Shown here one piece after another: positions 36,594 through 47,329 of a stretch of 64,000 nt of DNA. The notes beneath the pieces were generated by a model. The model ran no database searches. It was not told the origin of the DNA and saw nothing but the letters and a program-made list of their open reading frames with translations. Numbering within the stretch: position 1 is the stretch's first letter; each line of letters opens with the position of its first letter. Both the position numbers and the translations under genes were made by a program. Origin of the DNA: Anomaloglossus baeobatrachus (Eukaryota; Chordata; Amphibia; Anura; Aromobatidae); the NCBI RefSeq assembly GCF_048569485.1, contig NW_027442244.1, positions 248,001 to 312,000 of the forward strand, written 5' to 3'.

Positions 36594-37713
36594 AACCAGA
36601 ATTGGTTTGGGCCTCGAGTGGCACCCTGGCCTATGCCGGACACATCTTAGGGAGAGAGAGCGAGAGGGAGACAAACCCACGCCTACACAAGACATTTTGT
36701 CACCCAAGCCAACCCTTGAAAAGGCTGCTTTGCAGAGCAAAAACAAGAAGAATGGTGCGTTTTGCAGCCGCCGCCCACTGCAATGAATCTGAATAACTCC
36801 TCCTTTAGGGCGCAAGCAACTCCCCTCCCCCTTGCAGTCTTTCCAATTCACGATACAAAAAGACGGACAGGACAGGTTGCCTGACTTTCCGTCACTGCCA
36901 CCCTTTGCCATCCTTACCCGTAGAAAGCCCTTTCATCATCCCCAAACCCTAATCTTTTCCCTTTCCTTCCCAGCCCCCAAACCCTGCCCTCTGTACCTTT
37001 CTCACCACCCGCTTCCCTTCTCCTGTCATCCCCCTACCACCCGGGAAAAAAAGAGATTGCCCCCTCCTTCCACTAGCCCACCCTCCCACCCAAAGAACAA
37101 CTTCTTCTGCGCAGCTTGCTTTCTAGGCAGCAGCGCTATTGTGATGTCATCGGGGGGCATTGTGACAAGCCGCCAGTGTTCCGTCTCTTCATGTTGTGCA
37201 CTGTTAAAACCGAAAATACATCAACAGGCAGGCTACAGAAAAGCTTACTAACAAAGGTTAGAGAGGGGCTTTCTCAGAGGGCTTTTTACAGTTTGTCTAT
37301 TCCCAATTAGCCGGTTTAGTATACTTAATGAAAGTACTAATTCTTTCATAGGCCGCCCATTCTTAGTATTTGACGTTCAGGTAACAACAGGTAACTTTAT
37401 TTGGAGTGGAAGCAGAGAGATAACACCAGATGCCAATTGTAGATCCTCTCACACCTGTGGTCACTGCAGCATCTGACTCCACTTTGTCCAAAAGGGATCT
37501 ATTCCATTCAATTACACATGATCTAGATTAGACTGACAACAAGATACTGCACGGGACATAGCAGAGTTGGTGAAGTTGAGTGGTGATGAGTTTGCTATTT
37601 GGATGAATAAAGCAAGTAAAAAGTGTGTTAGATAAAAATTCATTTCAATTCGCTAATCGGGCTAATATGAATCAGGTGAATCGAGTTCTGCTTTTGGAAA
37701 CTGGGTTAAGAAG

Positions 37714-37901
37714 GGGTGCACCGTTCCTGGAGGTACTGCAATACCAGGTCAATGCGTGGAGTGGACAGAGCAAGCTCTTTTTCCATCTCCCTGTTCTAAA
37801 AATCCATTTAATATATGGTCCCCAGATAGGGGACGTATCAGATATTAAACTGATAAGAACAGATACTACACTTGATCTTAGCCAAAAGGCCGAGAAGCGA
37901 T
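37714..37901 (-). ncRNA. RNU2: U2 snRNA (S unit)
   Basis: Complete, with consensus S flanks. Confidence 0.97.
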
Positions 37902-39021
37902 AACCAGAATTGGTTTGGGCCTCGAGTGGCACCCTGGCCTATGCCGGACACATCTTAGGGAGAGAGAGCGAGAGGGAGACAAACCCACGCCTACACAAGA
38001 CATTTTGTCACCCAAGCCAACCCTTGAAAAGGCTGCTTTGCAGAGCAAAAACAAGAAGAATGGTGCGTTTTGCAGCCGCCGCCCACTGCAATGAATCTGA
38101 ATAACTCCTCCTTTAGGGCGCAAGCAACTCCCCTCCCCCTTGCAGTCTTTCCAATTCACGATACAAAAAGACGGACAGGACAGGTTGCCTGACTTTCCGT
38201 CACTGCCACCCTTTGCCATCCTTACCCGTAGAAAGCCCTTTCATCATCCCCAAACCCTAATCTTTTCCCTTTCCTTCCCAGCCCCCAAACCCTGCCCTCT
38301 GTACCTTTCTCACCACCCGCTTCCCTTCTCCTGTCATCCCCCTACCACCCGGGAAAAAAAGAGATTGCCCCCTCCTTCCACTAGCCCACCCTCCCACCCA
38401 AAGAACAACTTCTTCTGCGCAGCTTGTTTTCTAGGCAGCAGCGCTATTGTGATGTCATCGGGGGGCATTGTGACAAGCCGCCAGTGTTCCGTCTCTTCAT
38501 GTTGTGCACTGTTCAAACCGAAAATACATCAACAGGCAGGCTACAGAAAAGCTTACTAACAAAGGTTAGAGAGGGGCTTTCTCAGAGGGCTTTTTACAGT
38601 TTGTCTATTCCCAATTAGCCGGTTTAGTATACTTAATGAAAGTACTAATTCTTTCATAGGCCGCCCATTCTTAGTATTTGACGTTCAGGTAACAACAGGT
38701 AACTTTATTTGGAGTGGAAGCAGAGAGATAACACCAGATGCCAATTGTAGATCCTCTCACACCTGTGGTCACTGCAGCATCTGACTCCACTTTGTCCAAA
38801 AGGGATCTATTCCATTCAATTACACATGATCTAGATTAGACTGACAACAAGATACTGCACGGGACATAGCAGAGTTGGTGAAGTTGAGTGGTGATGAGTT
38901 TGCTATTTGGATGAATAAAGCAAGTAAAAAGTGTGTTAGATAAAAATTCATTTCAATTCGCTAATCGGGCTAATATGAATCAGGTGAATCGAGTTCTGCT
39001 TTTGGAAACTGGGTTAAGAAG

Positions 39022-39209
39022 GGGTGCACCGTTCCTGGAGGTACTGCAATACCAGGTCAATGCGTGGAGTGGACAGAGCAAGCTCTTTTTCCATCTCCCT
39101 GTTCTAAAAATCCATTTAATATATGGTCCCCAGATAGGGGACGTATCAGATATTAAACTGATAAGAACAGATACTACACTTGATCTTAGCCAAAAGGCCG
39201 AGAAGCGAT
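39022..39209 (-). ncRNA. RNU2: U2 snRNA (S unit)
   Basis: Complete, with consensus S flanks. Confidence 0.97.
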
Positions 39210-40329
39210 AACCAGAATTGGTTTGGGCCTCGAGTGGCACCCTGGCCTATGCCGGACACATCTTAGGGAGAGAGAGCGAGAGGGAGACAAACCCACGCCT
39301 ACACAAGACATTTTGTCACCCAAGCCAACCCTTGAAAAGGCTGCTTTGCAGAGCAAAAACAAGAAGAATGGTGCGTTTTGCAGCCGCCGCCCACTGCAAT
39401 GAATCTGAATAACTCCTCCTTTAGGGCGCAAGCAACTCCCCTCCCCCTTGCAGTCTTTCCAATTCACGATACAAAAAGACGGACAGGACAGGTTGCCTGA
39501 CTTTCCGTCACTGCCACCCTTTGCCATCCTTACCCGTAGAAAGCCCTTTCATCATCCCCAAACCCTAATCTTTTCCCTTTCCTTCCCAGCCCCCAAACCC
39601 TGCCCTCTGTACCTTTCTCACCACCCGCTTCCCTTCTCCTGTCATCCCCCTACCACCCGGGAAAAAAAGAGATTGCCCCCTCCTTCCACTAGCCCACCCT
39701 CCCACCCAAAGAACAACTTCTTCTGCGCAGCTTGTTTTCTAGGCAGCAGCGCTATTGTGATGTCATCGGGGGGCATTGTGACAAGCCGCCAGTGTTCCGT
39801 CTCTTCATGTTGTGCACTGTTCAAACCGAAAATACATCAACAGGCAGGCTACAGAAAAGCTTACTAACAAAGGTTAGAGAGGGGCTTTCTCAGAGGGCTT
39901 TTTACAGTTTGTCTATTCCCAATTAGCCGGTTTAGTATACTTAATGAAAGTACTAATTCTTTCATAGGCCGCCCATTCTTAGTATTTGACGTTCAGGTAA
40001 CAACAGGTAACTTTATTTGGAGTGGAAGCAGAGAGATAACACCAGATGCCAATTGTAGATCCTCTCACACCTGTGGTCACTGCAGCATCTGACTCCACTT
40101 TGTCCAAAAGGGATCTATTCCATTCAATTACACATGATCTAGATTAGACTGACAACAAGATACTGCACGGGACATAGCAGAGTTGGTGAAGTTGAGTGGT
40201 GATGAGTTTGCTATTTGGATGAATAAAGCAAGTAAAAAGTGTGTTAGATAAAAATTCATTTCAATTCGCTAATCGGGCTAATATGAATCAGGTGAATCGA
40301 GTTCTGCTTTTGGAAACTGGGTTAAGAAG

Positions 40330-40517
40330 GGGTGCACCGTTCCTGGAGGTACTGCAATACCAGGTCAATGCGTGGAGTGGACAGAGCAAGCTCTTTTTCC
40401 ATCTCCCTGTTCTAAAAATCCATTTAATATATGGTCCCCAGATAGGGGACGTATCAGATATTAAACTGATAAGAACAGATACTACACTTGATCTTAGCCA
40501 AAAGGCCGAGAAGCGAT
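40330..40517 (-). ncRNA. RNU2: U2 snRNA (S unit)
   Basis: Complete. Last intact gene before the full-length LINE. Confidence 0.97.
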
Positions 40518-41773
40518 AACCAGAATTGGTTTGGGCCTCGAGTGGCACCCTGGCCTATGCCGGACACATCTTAGGGAGAGAGAGCGAGAGGGAGACAAAC
40601 CCACGCCTACACAAGACATTTTGTCACCCAAGCCAACCCTTGAAAAGGCTGCTTTGCAGAGCAAAAACAAGAAGAATGGTGCGTTTTGCAGCCGCCGCCC
40701 ACTGCAATGAATCTGAATAACTCCTCCTTTAGGGCGCAAGCAACTCCCCTCCCCCTTGCAGTCTTTCCAATTCACGATACAAAAAGACGGACAGGACAGG
40801 TTGCCTGACTTTCCGTCACTGCCACCCTTTGCCATCCTTACCCGTAGAAAGCCCTTTCATCATCCCCAAACCCTAATCTTTTCCCTTTCCTTCCCAGCCC
40901 CCAAACCCTGCCCTCTGTACCTTTCTCACCACCCGCTTCCCTTCTCCTGTCATCCCCCTACCACCCGGGAAAAAAAGAGATTGCCCCCTCCTTCCACTAG
41001 CCCACCCTCCCACCCAAAGAACAACTTCTTCTGCGCAGCTTGTTTTCTAGGCAGCAGCGCTATTGTGATGTCATCGGGGGGCATTGTGACAAGCCGCCAG
41101 TGTTCCGTCTCTTCATGTTGTGCACTGTTCAAACCGAAAATACATCAACAGGCAGGCTACAGAAAAGCTTACTAACAAAGGTTAGAGAGGGGCTTTCTCA
41201 GAGGGCTTTTTACAGTTTGTCTATTCCCAATTAGCCGGTTTAGTATACTTAATGAAAGTACTAATTCTTTCATAGGCCGCCCATTCTTAGTATTTGACGT
41301 TCAGGTAACAACAGGTAACTTTATTTGGAGTGGAAGCAGAGAGATAACACCAGATGCCAATTGTAGATCCTCTCACACCTGTGGTCACTGCAGCATCTGA
41401 CTCCACTTTGTCCAAAAGGGATCTATTCCATTCAATTACACATGATCTAGATTAGACTGACAACAAGATACTGCACGGGACATAGCAGAGTTGGTGAAGT
41501 TGAGTGGTGATGAGTTTGCTATTTGGATGAATAAAGCAAGTAAAAAGTGTGTTAGATAAAAATTCATTTCAATTCGCTAATCGGGCTAATATGAATCAGG
41601 TGAATCGAGTTCTGCTTTTGGAAACTGGGTTAAGAAGGGGTGCACCGTTCCTGGAGGTACTGCAATACCAGGTCAATGCGTGGAGTGGACAGAGCAAGCT
41701 CTTTTTCCATCTCCCTGTTCTAAAAATCCATTTAATATATGGTCCCCAGATAGGGGACGTATCAGATATTAAA

Positions 41774-41788
41774 CTGATAAGAACAGAT
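41774..41788. repeat. Target-site duplication, 3' side of LINE
   Basis: ctgataagaacagat, identical to 47315-47329. The 15 bp are U2 nt 38-52; the outermost base or two could instead be shared with the A tail. Confidence 0.9.
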
Positions 41789-42001
41789 TTGATTTAACAG
41801 CATCTTTATTATCATGCACTACTCACAAAAAGGTAACAAACCGTGTACAGTGCCGCAGCCCCGTACACACAGAAATATACAATCCTTCTTACATAGCCAT
41901 AGAGTACGACGCACTAAACTATACATCACGCTCCTATGCTTATCCATAACACTCAAGCTGAAAGAAAAAGTTAGACAATAAATAACGACGAACCGGCGAT
42001 T

Positions 42002-42039
42002 GGGGGATGGGGGTAGGGGAAAAGGGGGATAGGGTGGGG
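42002..42039 (+). other. G-run cluster (possible G-quadruplex) in LINE 3' UTR
   Basis: The plus strand has six runs of three to five G (ggggg, ggggg, gggg, ggggg, ggg, gggg) within 38 bp. They lie on the strand that would be first-strand cDNA. The truncated copy has the same sequence at 1082-1119. Confidence 0.6.
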
Positions 42040-42110
42040 AAATCACAGGCCCGAAGCTTTATTGAAAGACGCACATAACGGGAAAAGGAGGGAGGGGGCA
42101 TGGAAGAGGT

Positions 42111-45100
42111 CTAAACCTCCTCCTCGGCGCTGTCGTCCGGACTGTCCATGATGGAATAGTCTCTGAGCAGGCTGTGGATCAGCCTGCGGCAATCCTGGAT
42201 AGACATCCTCTCCCTCTTCAAGATGAGCCGGTTCCTGGCGACCCAAATAGCGTCCTTAAAGCAGTTCATAAGGCGCCAAGCCTCCTGGATGGCTCCAACG
42301 GTGTGAGTCCCAGGGAAGAGTCCATAAAGTACGGAATGGTACGATAGGCTCCCTCTGGGGACGGAGTTCCTCAGGTCATCCTCCAGGGCAACCAACAGGC
42401 GCTGTGCGAAACGGCAGTCCCAAAAGGCGTGCAGCGATGTTTCCTCCACGAAGGGGCACCTTGGGCAGTACCGGGTTTTGCACAGGTTCCGGGCGTGCAT
42501 GAATGACCGGACGGGCAGTCCGCCCTGTATCGCCATCCATGACAAGTCCTTGTGCCCGTTGGTCAATCCAGCCGATGACACGTTTGTCCAAACAGTCTCC
42601 AGTGTGTCGTGATGAAGTCCTGGAATGTTCTCCATTTCGTCCTTGGCTCTGATGAGTTTGTGGATAGTCTTTGGCTTCCACAAATCAGGCTTGAGTCCCT
42701 CCAGTTGGTGTTCCCTCACAAACCGAACCACGTCTCCGTAGAACCATGGCGCCGTCCAGTTGTAGGGGAAGGAGCTGTCCCACTTGTCCCAGCCTAACCG
42801 TCTCCAAAGGGGGAGCAGGAAGAAGCGAGACATGGACTCACCCGCGGAACCTCTCTTGACTCGCAGAGTTCGGCGAACGCAGTCACATACGAAGGAGGAT
42901 CGCAGGAGGGTGGGGATATCGGGTACGCCCTTCCCACCCTTGCGAGGATCCTTGTACATGATGCTCCGCTTTACTCTGTCCATCTTGGATCCCCAGACAA
43001 AACGAAACACCGTCCTGGTAATGGCCCTGCACACGGTGGCAAGGGGGGGCCAGGCCTGGGCCGTGTACTGCAGCACGGGCAGTACCTCGTTACGCAGGAC
43101 CAGTGCTTTGCCCTCACAGGTGAGGCGTCTGAGGCTCCACAGACCGATCCGTTGGGTGATCTTGGTCAAGCGTTCCTCCCAGGACTTGAGGGCTGCTCCT
43201 TCCTTCCCGAACCAGACTCCAAGAACCTTGATGAAATCCGGCTGGATGCTGAAAGGGAAGGGGGCGGAAGAGGCCGGCTGCCAGTCCCCGAAGAGCATGG
43301 CTTCCGACTTCCCGCAGTTGACTTTGGCTCCCGAAGCCCGTCCGAAGGTCTCACAGGTCTGGACGAGGGTGTCGACTGAGCGCCGGTCCGCGCAGAAGAC
43401 GGTCACGTCGTCCATGTAGAGCGAGCACTTGACCTCGAAGCGTTCTGGTCCTGGTGCGGTGATCCCTCTGATCTCTCCATTCCGCCGGATAGCCTCTGCA
43501 AAGAGTTCTATAACACAAACAAAAAGAAGAGGTGACAGAGGACAGCCTTGTCTGACCCCTGAGAGGACCGGGAAGGGGTCAGTCTTCCAGCCGTTTACCA
43601 ACACCGAGCTGTGAATATCAAAATACATTAGTTGGACATACAAGCAAAACATGTTACCCAAACCTAACCTGTGCAGAGCTTTGCCCAGGAACTCATGGGA
43701 AACACGGTCGAAGGCCTTTTCCTGATCCAACGAGATCAGGGCTGCGTGCACCCGGCGGGCTTTGATGTACTCGACCGTGTCCCGCATGAGAGCCAGGCTG
43801 TCTGCGATGCGACGTCCGGGGATGCCGCAGGTCTGATCCGGGTGGATGATCCGTCCGATAACAGTCTTCAATCTCGTTGCCATCGTCTTGGCCAGGATCT
43901 TGTAGTCGACGTTCAGAAGGGTGATGGGACGCCAATTCTTCAGGTCGCACCTCTCTCCTTTACGCTTGTACAGGATCGTGACCATTCCTTCCCTCAGAGA
44001 TGGAGGCATTCTGCCCTCCACCACCATCTCCTCATACAGCCCTAACAGGTCCGGACAGATTAGGTCTCCCAGCGCTACATAGAGCTCTGCTGGGAGGCCG
44101 TCACTGCCCGGTGTCCTGCCAGAACTAAAGGATTTGGCGGCCGAGAGCAGCTCGTCCACCGTCAGAGGAACATCTATGGCCGCCGCGTCTGCAGGGTCAA
44201 GATGGTTAGTGATACCTGACAGGAACTTATCGGCGGCCTCGGGGTCAGTAGTCTTGCGGGCGTAGAGTTCGCTGTAGAAGTCGCTGACGACCTTCATCAC
44301 GTTCTCTTTCCCGCGTCGCATGCTGCCACTCTCGTCTCGTAGTTCATTCATGGGCGTGTGACCGGCGTGGAGTTTCCTGAAAAAGAACGAGTTACATTTC
44401 TCACCCTTCTCCAGGTTCTCCACTTTGGAACGGAAGACAATTCGCTCGGACTCCTCCTCGAAGTGCCTTTTCAGGCTCCTCTTAGTCTCCTCCAGCTCCT
44501 CTCTCACGTCCCAGCCGCATCGAAGAAGGTCCTGCAGGGAACGCAGCTCACGCTGGAGTCTCCTGAAGTCCCTCCTCTTCAGACCCGCCTGTTGTTGACT
44601 CTTTGCCTGAAAGAAGAAACGGAACTCGAGTTTAACGTATTCCCACCAGTCAGAAACAGACTGGAAGCCCGCCTTGTAGGCCCGCCACGTGGAGTAGGCA
44701 GCTCTAAGCTCCTCCAGAATCTCACCCTTTTCCAGCAGAGAGCAGTTCAGCTTCCAGGAGCCCGGGCCAATGGGGAAGCCATGGCCCAGCACACCTTGAA
44801 AGTGAATGGCTCTGTGGTCAGAGAAGAAGCAGGGGACCATCGAGTGCCCACTCCGCCCAACCGCCCGAGAGGTAAACACAAAGTCAATCCTGGAACGCAG
44901 CGAGCCATCGGATCGGCACCATGAATAGTTCACGGATCCGTGTCCGATGGAGCCAACAACGTCCACAAGAGAGGCTTCGGTCACCATCTCAATGAGCAGT
45001 TTGGATGTGACGTCCAACTTGGCAGCCGTTCCAGAACTGCGTCCATCCTCCTCAATCGGGCAGTTGAAATCCCCGGCCATCACTACCGTCCTGGCGGTAG

Positions 45101-45500
45101 CGAGCTGAGGGCGCAGGGCTTGGAGGAGCTCCAGTCGATCGCTCTTCACAGGAGAAGCGTACACATTGATGAACCTGACAGGTTCTCCCGCCCAGGTGCC
45201 ATCCACGAGCAGTAACCTGCCGCAGACGATTTCCTGAACAGAGTCCAATGTGAAGGCGCTTCCCCTGATCAGCACGGCGACCCCCGCGGACCTACAGTCG
45301 CCTCCGCCGGACCAGTAGGATGGGCCATGGGTCCACTCCCTGGCCAGATGGTTGAAGGACCTAGAGGAGGGAAGGGAGCATTCCTGCAGGAAAAATACAT
45401 CACTAGACTGAGTGTTAAGGAACGCAAAAATTGTCTGACGTCGGAACTTGTCTCTGATGCTCCTAACATTAATGGAAAAGGTGTTAATGTTAGCAGTCAT
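42111..45500 (-). CDS. LINE ORF2: APE endonuclease and reverse transcriptase
   Basis: A 1,129 aa protein starting MTANINTFS. Residues about 1-235 form an apurinic-like endonuclease: LQE with E40, MAGDFNCPI (D144, N146) and SDHRAIHF (D228, H229). This domain makes the first target nick and should set U2 specificity. Residues about 500-770 form the reverse transcriptase: NWRPITLLN near 522, LDQEKAFDRV (D592), SGVRQGCPLSP (647-657) and YMDD (695-698). The C-terminal region has a CCHC finger (C1012, C1015, H1024, C1029), as is usual in Tx1 and L1-like ORF2. It follows ORF1 by 35 nt, so translation probably needs reinitiation or a similar route. No break is visible. The tail is acidic (DSPDDSAEEEV). 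Confidence 0.95.
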   Translation of the reverse strand: MTANINTFSINVRSIRDKFRRQTIFAFLNTQSSDVFFLQECSLPSSRSFNHLAREWTHGPSYWSGGGDCRSAGVAVLIRGSAFTLDSVQEIVCGRLLLVDGTWAGEPVRFINVYASPVKSDRLELLQALRPQLATARTVVMAGDFNCPIEEDGRSSGTAAKLDVTSKLLIEMVTEASLVDVVGSIGHGSVNYSWCRSDGSLRSRIDFVFTSRAVGRSGHSMVPCFFSDHRAIHFQGVLGHGFPIGPGSWKLNCSLLEKGEILEELRAAYSTWRAYKAGFQSVSDWWEYVKLEFRFFFQAKSQQQAGLKRRDFRRLQRELRSLQDLLRCGWDVREELEETKRSLKRHFEEESERIVFRSKVENLEKGEKCNSFFFRKLHAGHTPMNELRDESGSMRRGKENVMKVVSDFYSELYARKTTDPEAADKFLSGITNHLDPADAAAIDVPLTVDELLSAAKSFSSGRTPGSDGLPAELYVALGDLICPDLLGLYEEMVVEGRMPPSLREGMVTILYKRKGERCDLKNWRPITLLNVDYKILAKTMATRLKTVIGRIIHPDQTCGIPGRRIADSLALMRDTVEYIKARRVHAALISLDQEKAFDRVSHEFLGKALHRLGLGNMFCLYVQLMYFDIHSSVLVNGWKTDPFPVLSGVRQGCPLSPLLFVCVIELFAEAIRRNGEIRGITAPGPERFEVKCSLYMDDVTVFCADRRSVDTLVQTCETFGRASGAKVNCGKSEAMLFGDWQPASSAPFPFSIQPDFIKVLGVWFGKEGAALKSWEERLTKITQRIGLWSLRRLTCEGKALVLRNEVLPVLQYTAQAWPPLATVCRAITRTVFRFVWGSKMDRVKRSIMYKDPRKGGKGVPDIPTLLRSSFVCDCVRRTLRVKRGSAGESMSRFFLLPLWRRLGWDKWDSSFPYNWTAPWFYGDVVRFVREHQLEGLKPDLWKPKTIHKLIRAKDEMENIPGLHHDTLETVWTNVSSAGLTNGHKDLSWMAIQGGLPVRSFMHARNLCKTRYCPRCPFVEETSLHAFWDCRFAQRLLVALEDDLRNSVPRGSLSYHSVLYGLFPGTHTVGAIQEAWRLMNCFKDAIWVARNRLILKRERMSIQDCRRLIHSLLRDYSIMDSPDDSAEEEV

Positions 45501-45535
45501 TGGAGGAAAGAGAAAGTTAGCGCAGGCGGTGTGCC

Positions 45536-47077
45536 TTAGTTACCACTCCGGTCGGGCGGTTCTTCCTCTTTGGCACCTGCTGGTAAGGGTATCTCCAGCA
45601 GACCCTCTTCTTCTAGCTGATCGAGCAGGGATGGTGCCTCAGTGGCTTCCGACTCCTCCATTTCTTCTTCGGCCACAAGGGACTCCACCATCTGCTCCAA
45701 CACGTCCGGTTCTGGGAGGAGGCCATCCTCCTCTTCCTGGGGTGGATTGGGATCCACAATGAACAGCTTGGAAGGTTCTGCGACAGGACTATCTTCCACC
45801 TTCCTTTTCCTTTGGCCTGTACCTGAGGAGACAAGAGCTGGAAAATCCTCCTCGGTGAAAAGTGCAAGAGTGCTGAGGTCCTCTGCTCTCATGGTCTGGG
45901 GAGGTAGAGTGGGCTTTGGGGGGGGGGTGAGGAGACCAACTGAGGAGTAGGGAAATGAGGTGGAGGTAGTGGAATCCTCAGTAGGGTTGGCCGGGGGGGG
46001 AGGGGTTTGGACAGGGGTGACAGGGGGGGGGACCAGGGAGGGGGCAACAGTTTTCTTACCCTTTTTCCTGGACTCCGTGGCTGCTGGGGCATCGGCTGGA
46101 GCCACGGTCGCCGGGTTCTTGGCCGCCTTGTCCTTGGCCTCTGTGGCCTTGGTCGTAGCTGCCTTGGTCGACGAAGCTGTGACTACCCGATACTGGGTCA
46201 CCGCGGCAACCCTTGCCCAGGATTTCTCCCGCTGTGGGCAGTCCTTGTAAAGGTGGTCCGCCTGTCCACATAGGTTGCAAGTCTTCTTCTTTGGGCAGTC
46301 CTTGGAGCTGTGTCCCGTCACCCGGCAAACCCTGCAGGCGTCCTCCTTGCAGGTCTTCATCGAATGCCCTTTCCCGCCACATTTCCTGCAGTTGTGTGGC
46401 ATGTCCGGGTAGTAGATGAGACCAAAGGAGTTTCCCAGAGAGAATGTCGGGGGCAGGTGCTGGAGACCATCCTCGGATGCTGGTTCCCTGTAGAGTCGAA
46501 CGGTTACTGACCACTTACCCGTCCAGAATCCATTGCCGTTAAGGATGTGGGATGGCTCCCTCACCACTGTGCAGAGACGTCCCAGGAACGTGGAGATGTC
46601 TCTTCCTGGGGTGTGCGGGTTCCGCATGGAGACCGTGATCCTCTTCTCATCCCTCTGTATAGGACAGGATCCTAAAAAAGAATGAAAAGGGGAGTCCGGC
46701 ATCGCTGCGTTCATCGCCTCCCAGTATCTCCTGCAGGCATTCACCGTGGCAAAGGTTACCAGAAAAATGCCAGTCATGAAGGTCTGGACACTCAGGGTTT
46801 CCGCCCTGGAGAAGCCCTGATCCAGAATCATCTTCTTGCAGAACACGTCGCTGGACATGTCCGGCAACCTACCATCCACCGCCTTTAGCTTCAGGGCGAC
46901 CGTCTGCCGCATCCAAGGCTCCAGGGTTGGAGCCTTTTCAGGCGGCGTCCGGGCTCCCTCCGGCTGGCTGGCGTCGGAGGTAGGGGCCTCTTGGGCCGAA
47001 GAAGCCTCTGGATGAGCCTTCCTGGAGGTCCCTGGGTCCTGAGCCTTCTTGGCTGCCTTCTCTGGCTTGCTTGCCAT
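45536..47077 (-). CDS. LINE ORF1: nucleic-acid-binding protein with three CCHC knuckles
   Basis: A 513 aa protein from the ATG at 47077, which lies in a strong Kozak context (GCCATGG). The frame is open for 72 more codons upstream but without an ATG; only a TTG marks its far end, so I take MASKPEKAAK as the start. Residues 1-50 are basic and low in complexity. Residues 55-225 form a conserved-looking globular region, possibly RRM-like as in Tx1-type ORF1. There are three CX2CX4HX4C zinc knuckles at 230-243, 248-261 and 267-280. A long Ala/Pro/Thr-rich linker follows (about 300-400, with KKGKK), then RKRK near 424 and an acidic C-terminus. ORF1 proteins of this class bind element RNA and form the RNP with ORF2. 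The layout also resembles host ZCCHC3-type proteins, but context makes it a LINE ORF1. Confidence 0.92.
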   Translation of the reverse strand: MASKPEKAAKKAQDPGTSRKAHPEASSAQEAPTSDASQPEGARTPPEKAPTLEPWMRQTVALKLKAVDGRLPDMSSDVFCKKMILDQGFSRAETLSVQTFMTGIFLVTFATVNACRRYWEAMNAAMPDSPFHSFLGSCPIQRDEKRITVSMRNPHTPGRDISTFLGRLCTVVREPSHILNGNGFWTGKWSVTVRLYREPASEDGLQHLPPTFSLGNSFGLIYYPDMPHNCRKCGGKGHSMKTCKEDACRVCRVTGHSSKDCPKKKTCNLCGQADHLYKDCPQREKSWARVAAVTQYRVVTASSTKAATTKATEAKDKAAKNPATVAPADAPAATESRKKGKKTVAPSLVPPPVTPVQTPPPPANPTEDSTTSTSFPYSSVGLLTPPPKPTLPPQTMRAEDLSTLALFTEEDFPALVSSGTGQRKRKVEDSPVAEPSKLFIVDPNPPQEEEDGLLPEPDVLEQMVESLVAEEEMEESEATEAPSLLDQLEEEGLLEIPLPAGAKEEEPPDRSGN

Positions 47078-47314
47078 GGCTGGTTCCTGCTTGAGTTCCC
47101 GGAGCTGGATCTTGGATTCTTCTCCGGGTGTCTTCTCCCGCTGTGTTCCTCCTCGAAGTTCCTCTGGTCTCCCCAAGTCTTCTCCGAGCCTTTGTCTTCT
47201 TGCTTCTTTCTGCCAAGCTCTTCTTCCGTCCGATCTCCCTCTTCCGGTCTCGGCTGGGCTTCGGAGCTCGTCTCCCTGATCGTATCTCGTCAAGTGTAGC
47301 TAGCTCAGTTTGTT
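47078..47314 (-). promoter_or_regulatory. LINE 5' UTR with complementarity to U2
   Basis: 237 nt. Near its 5' end CTACACTTGA (sense; plus strand 47290-47299) is the exact complement of U2 nt 27-36 (plus strand 47331-47340), which sit 31 nt upstream in the chimeric transcript. A second hairpin, gttct-gata-agaac (47312-47325), straddles the U2/LINE junction. I see no clear HDV-like or hammerhead ribozyme core. Confidence 0.6.
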
Positions 47315-47329
47315 CTGATAAGAACAGAT
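47315..47329. repeat. Target-site duplication, 5' side of LINE
   Basis: ctgataagaacagat, the partner of 41774-41788. Its first bases also complete a small hairpin with the LINE end (gttct-gata-agaac, 47312-47325). Confidence 0.9.

Larger units (their letters stand above)
41789..47314 (-). mobile_element. Full-length Keno-like U2-specific LINE (Tx1 clade)
   Basis: A 5,526 bp non-LTR retrotransposon inserted in a U2 gene. In sense order it has a 5' UTR (47314-47078), ORF1 (47077-45536), a 35 nt gap, ORF2 (45500-42111) and a 322 bp 3' UTR with AATAAA (41805-41810), ending TTAAATC plus 2-3 A. Both frames are open with all key motifs, and the target-site duplication is a perfect 15 bp, so it looks complete and recent. 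Tx1-clade LINEs include site-specific families. From memory the U2-specific one in fish is Keno, but I cannot confirm the family by alignment here. The 3' UTR carries a G-rich stretch on the plus strand (42002-42039). Confidence 0.9.

Noticed and set aside
47078-47293. Extending ORF1 upstream to 47293
   Set aside because: The 72 extra codons have no ATG and end at a TTG. The ATG at 47077 has a strong Kozak context.
47290-47314. A ribozyme at the LINE 5' end, as R2 elements have
   Set aside because: I could not find an HDV-like double pseudoknot or a hammerhead core. Only simple hairpins are supported.
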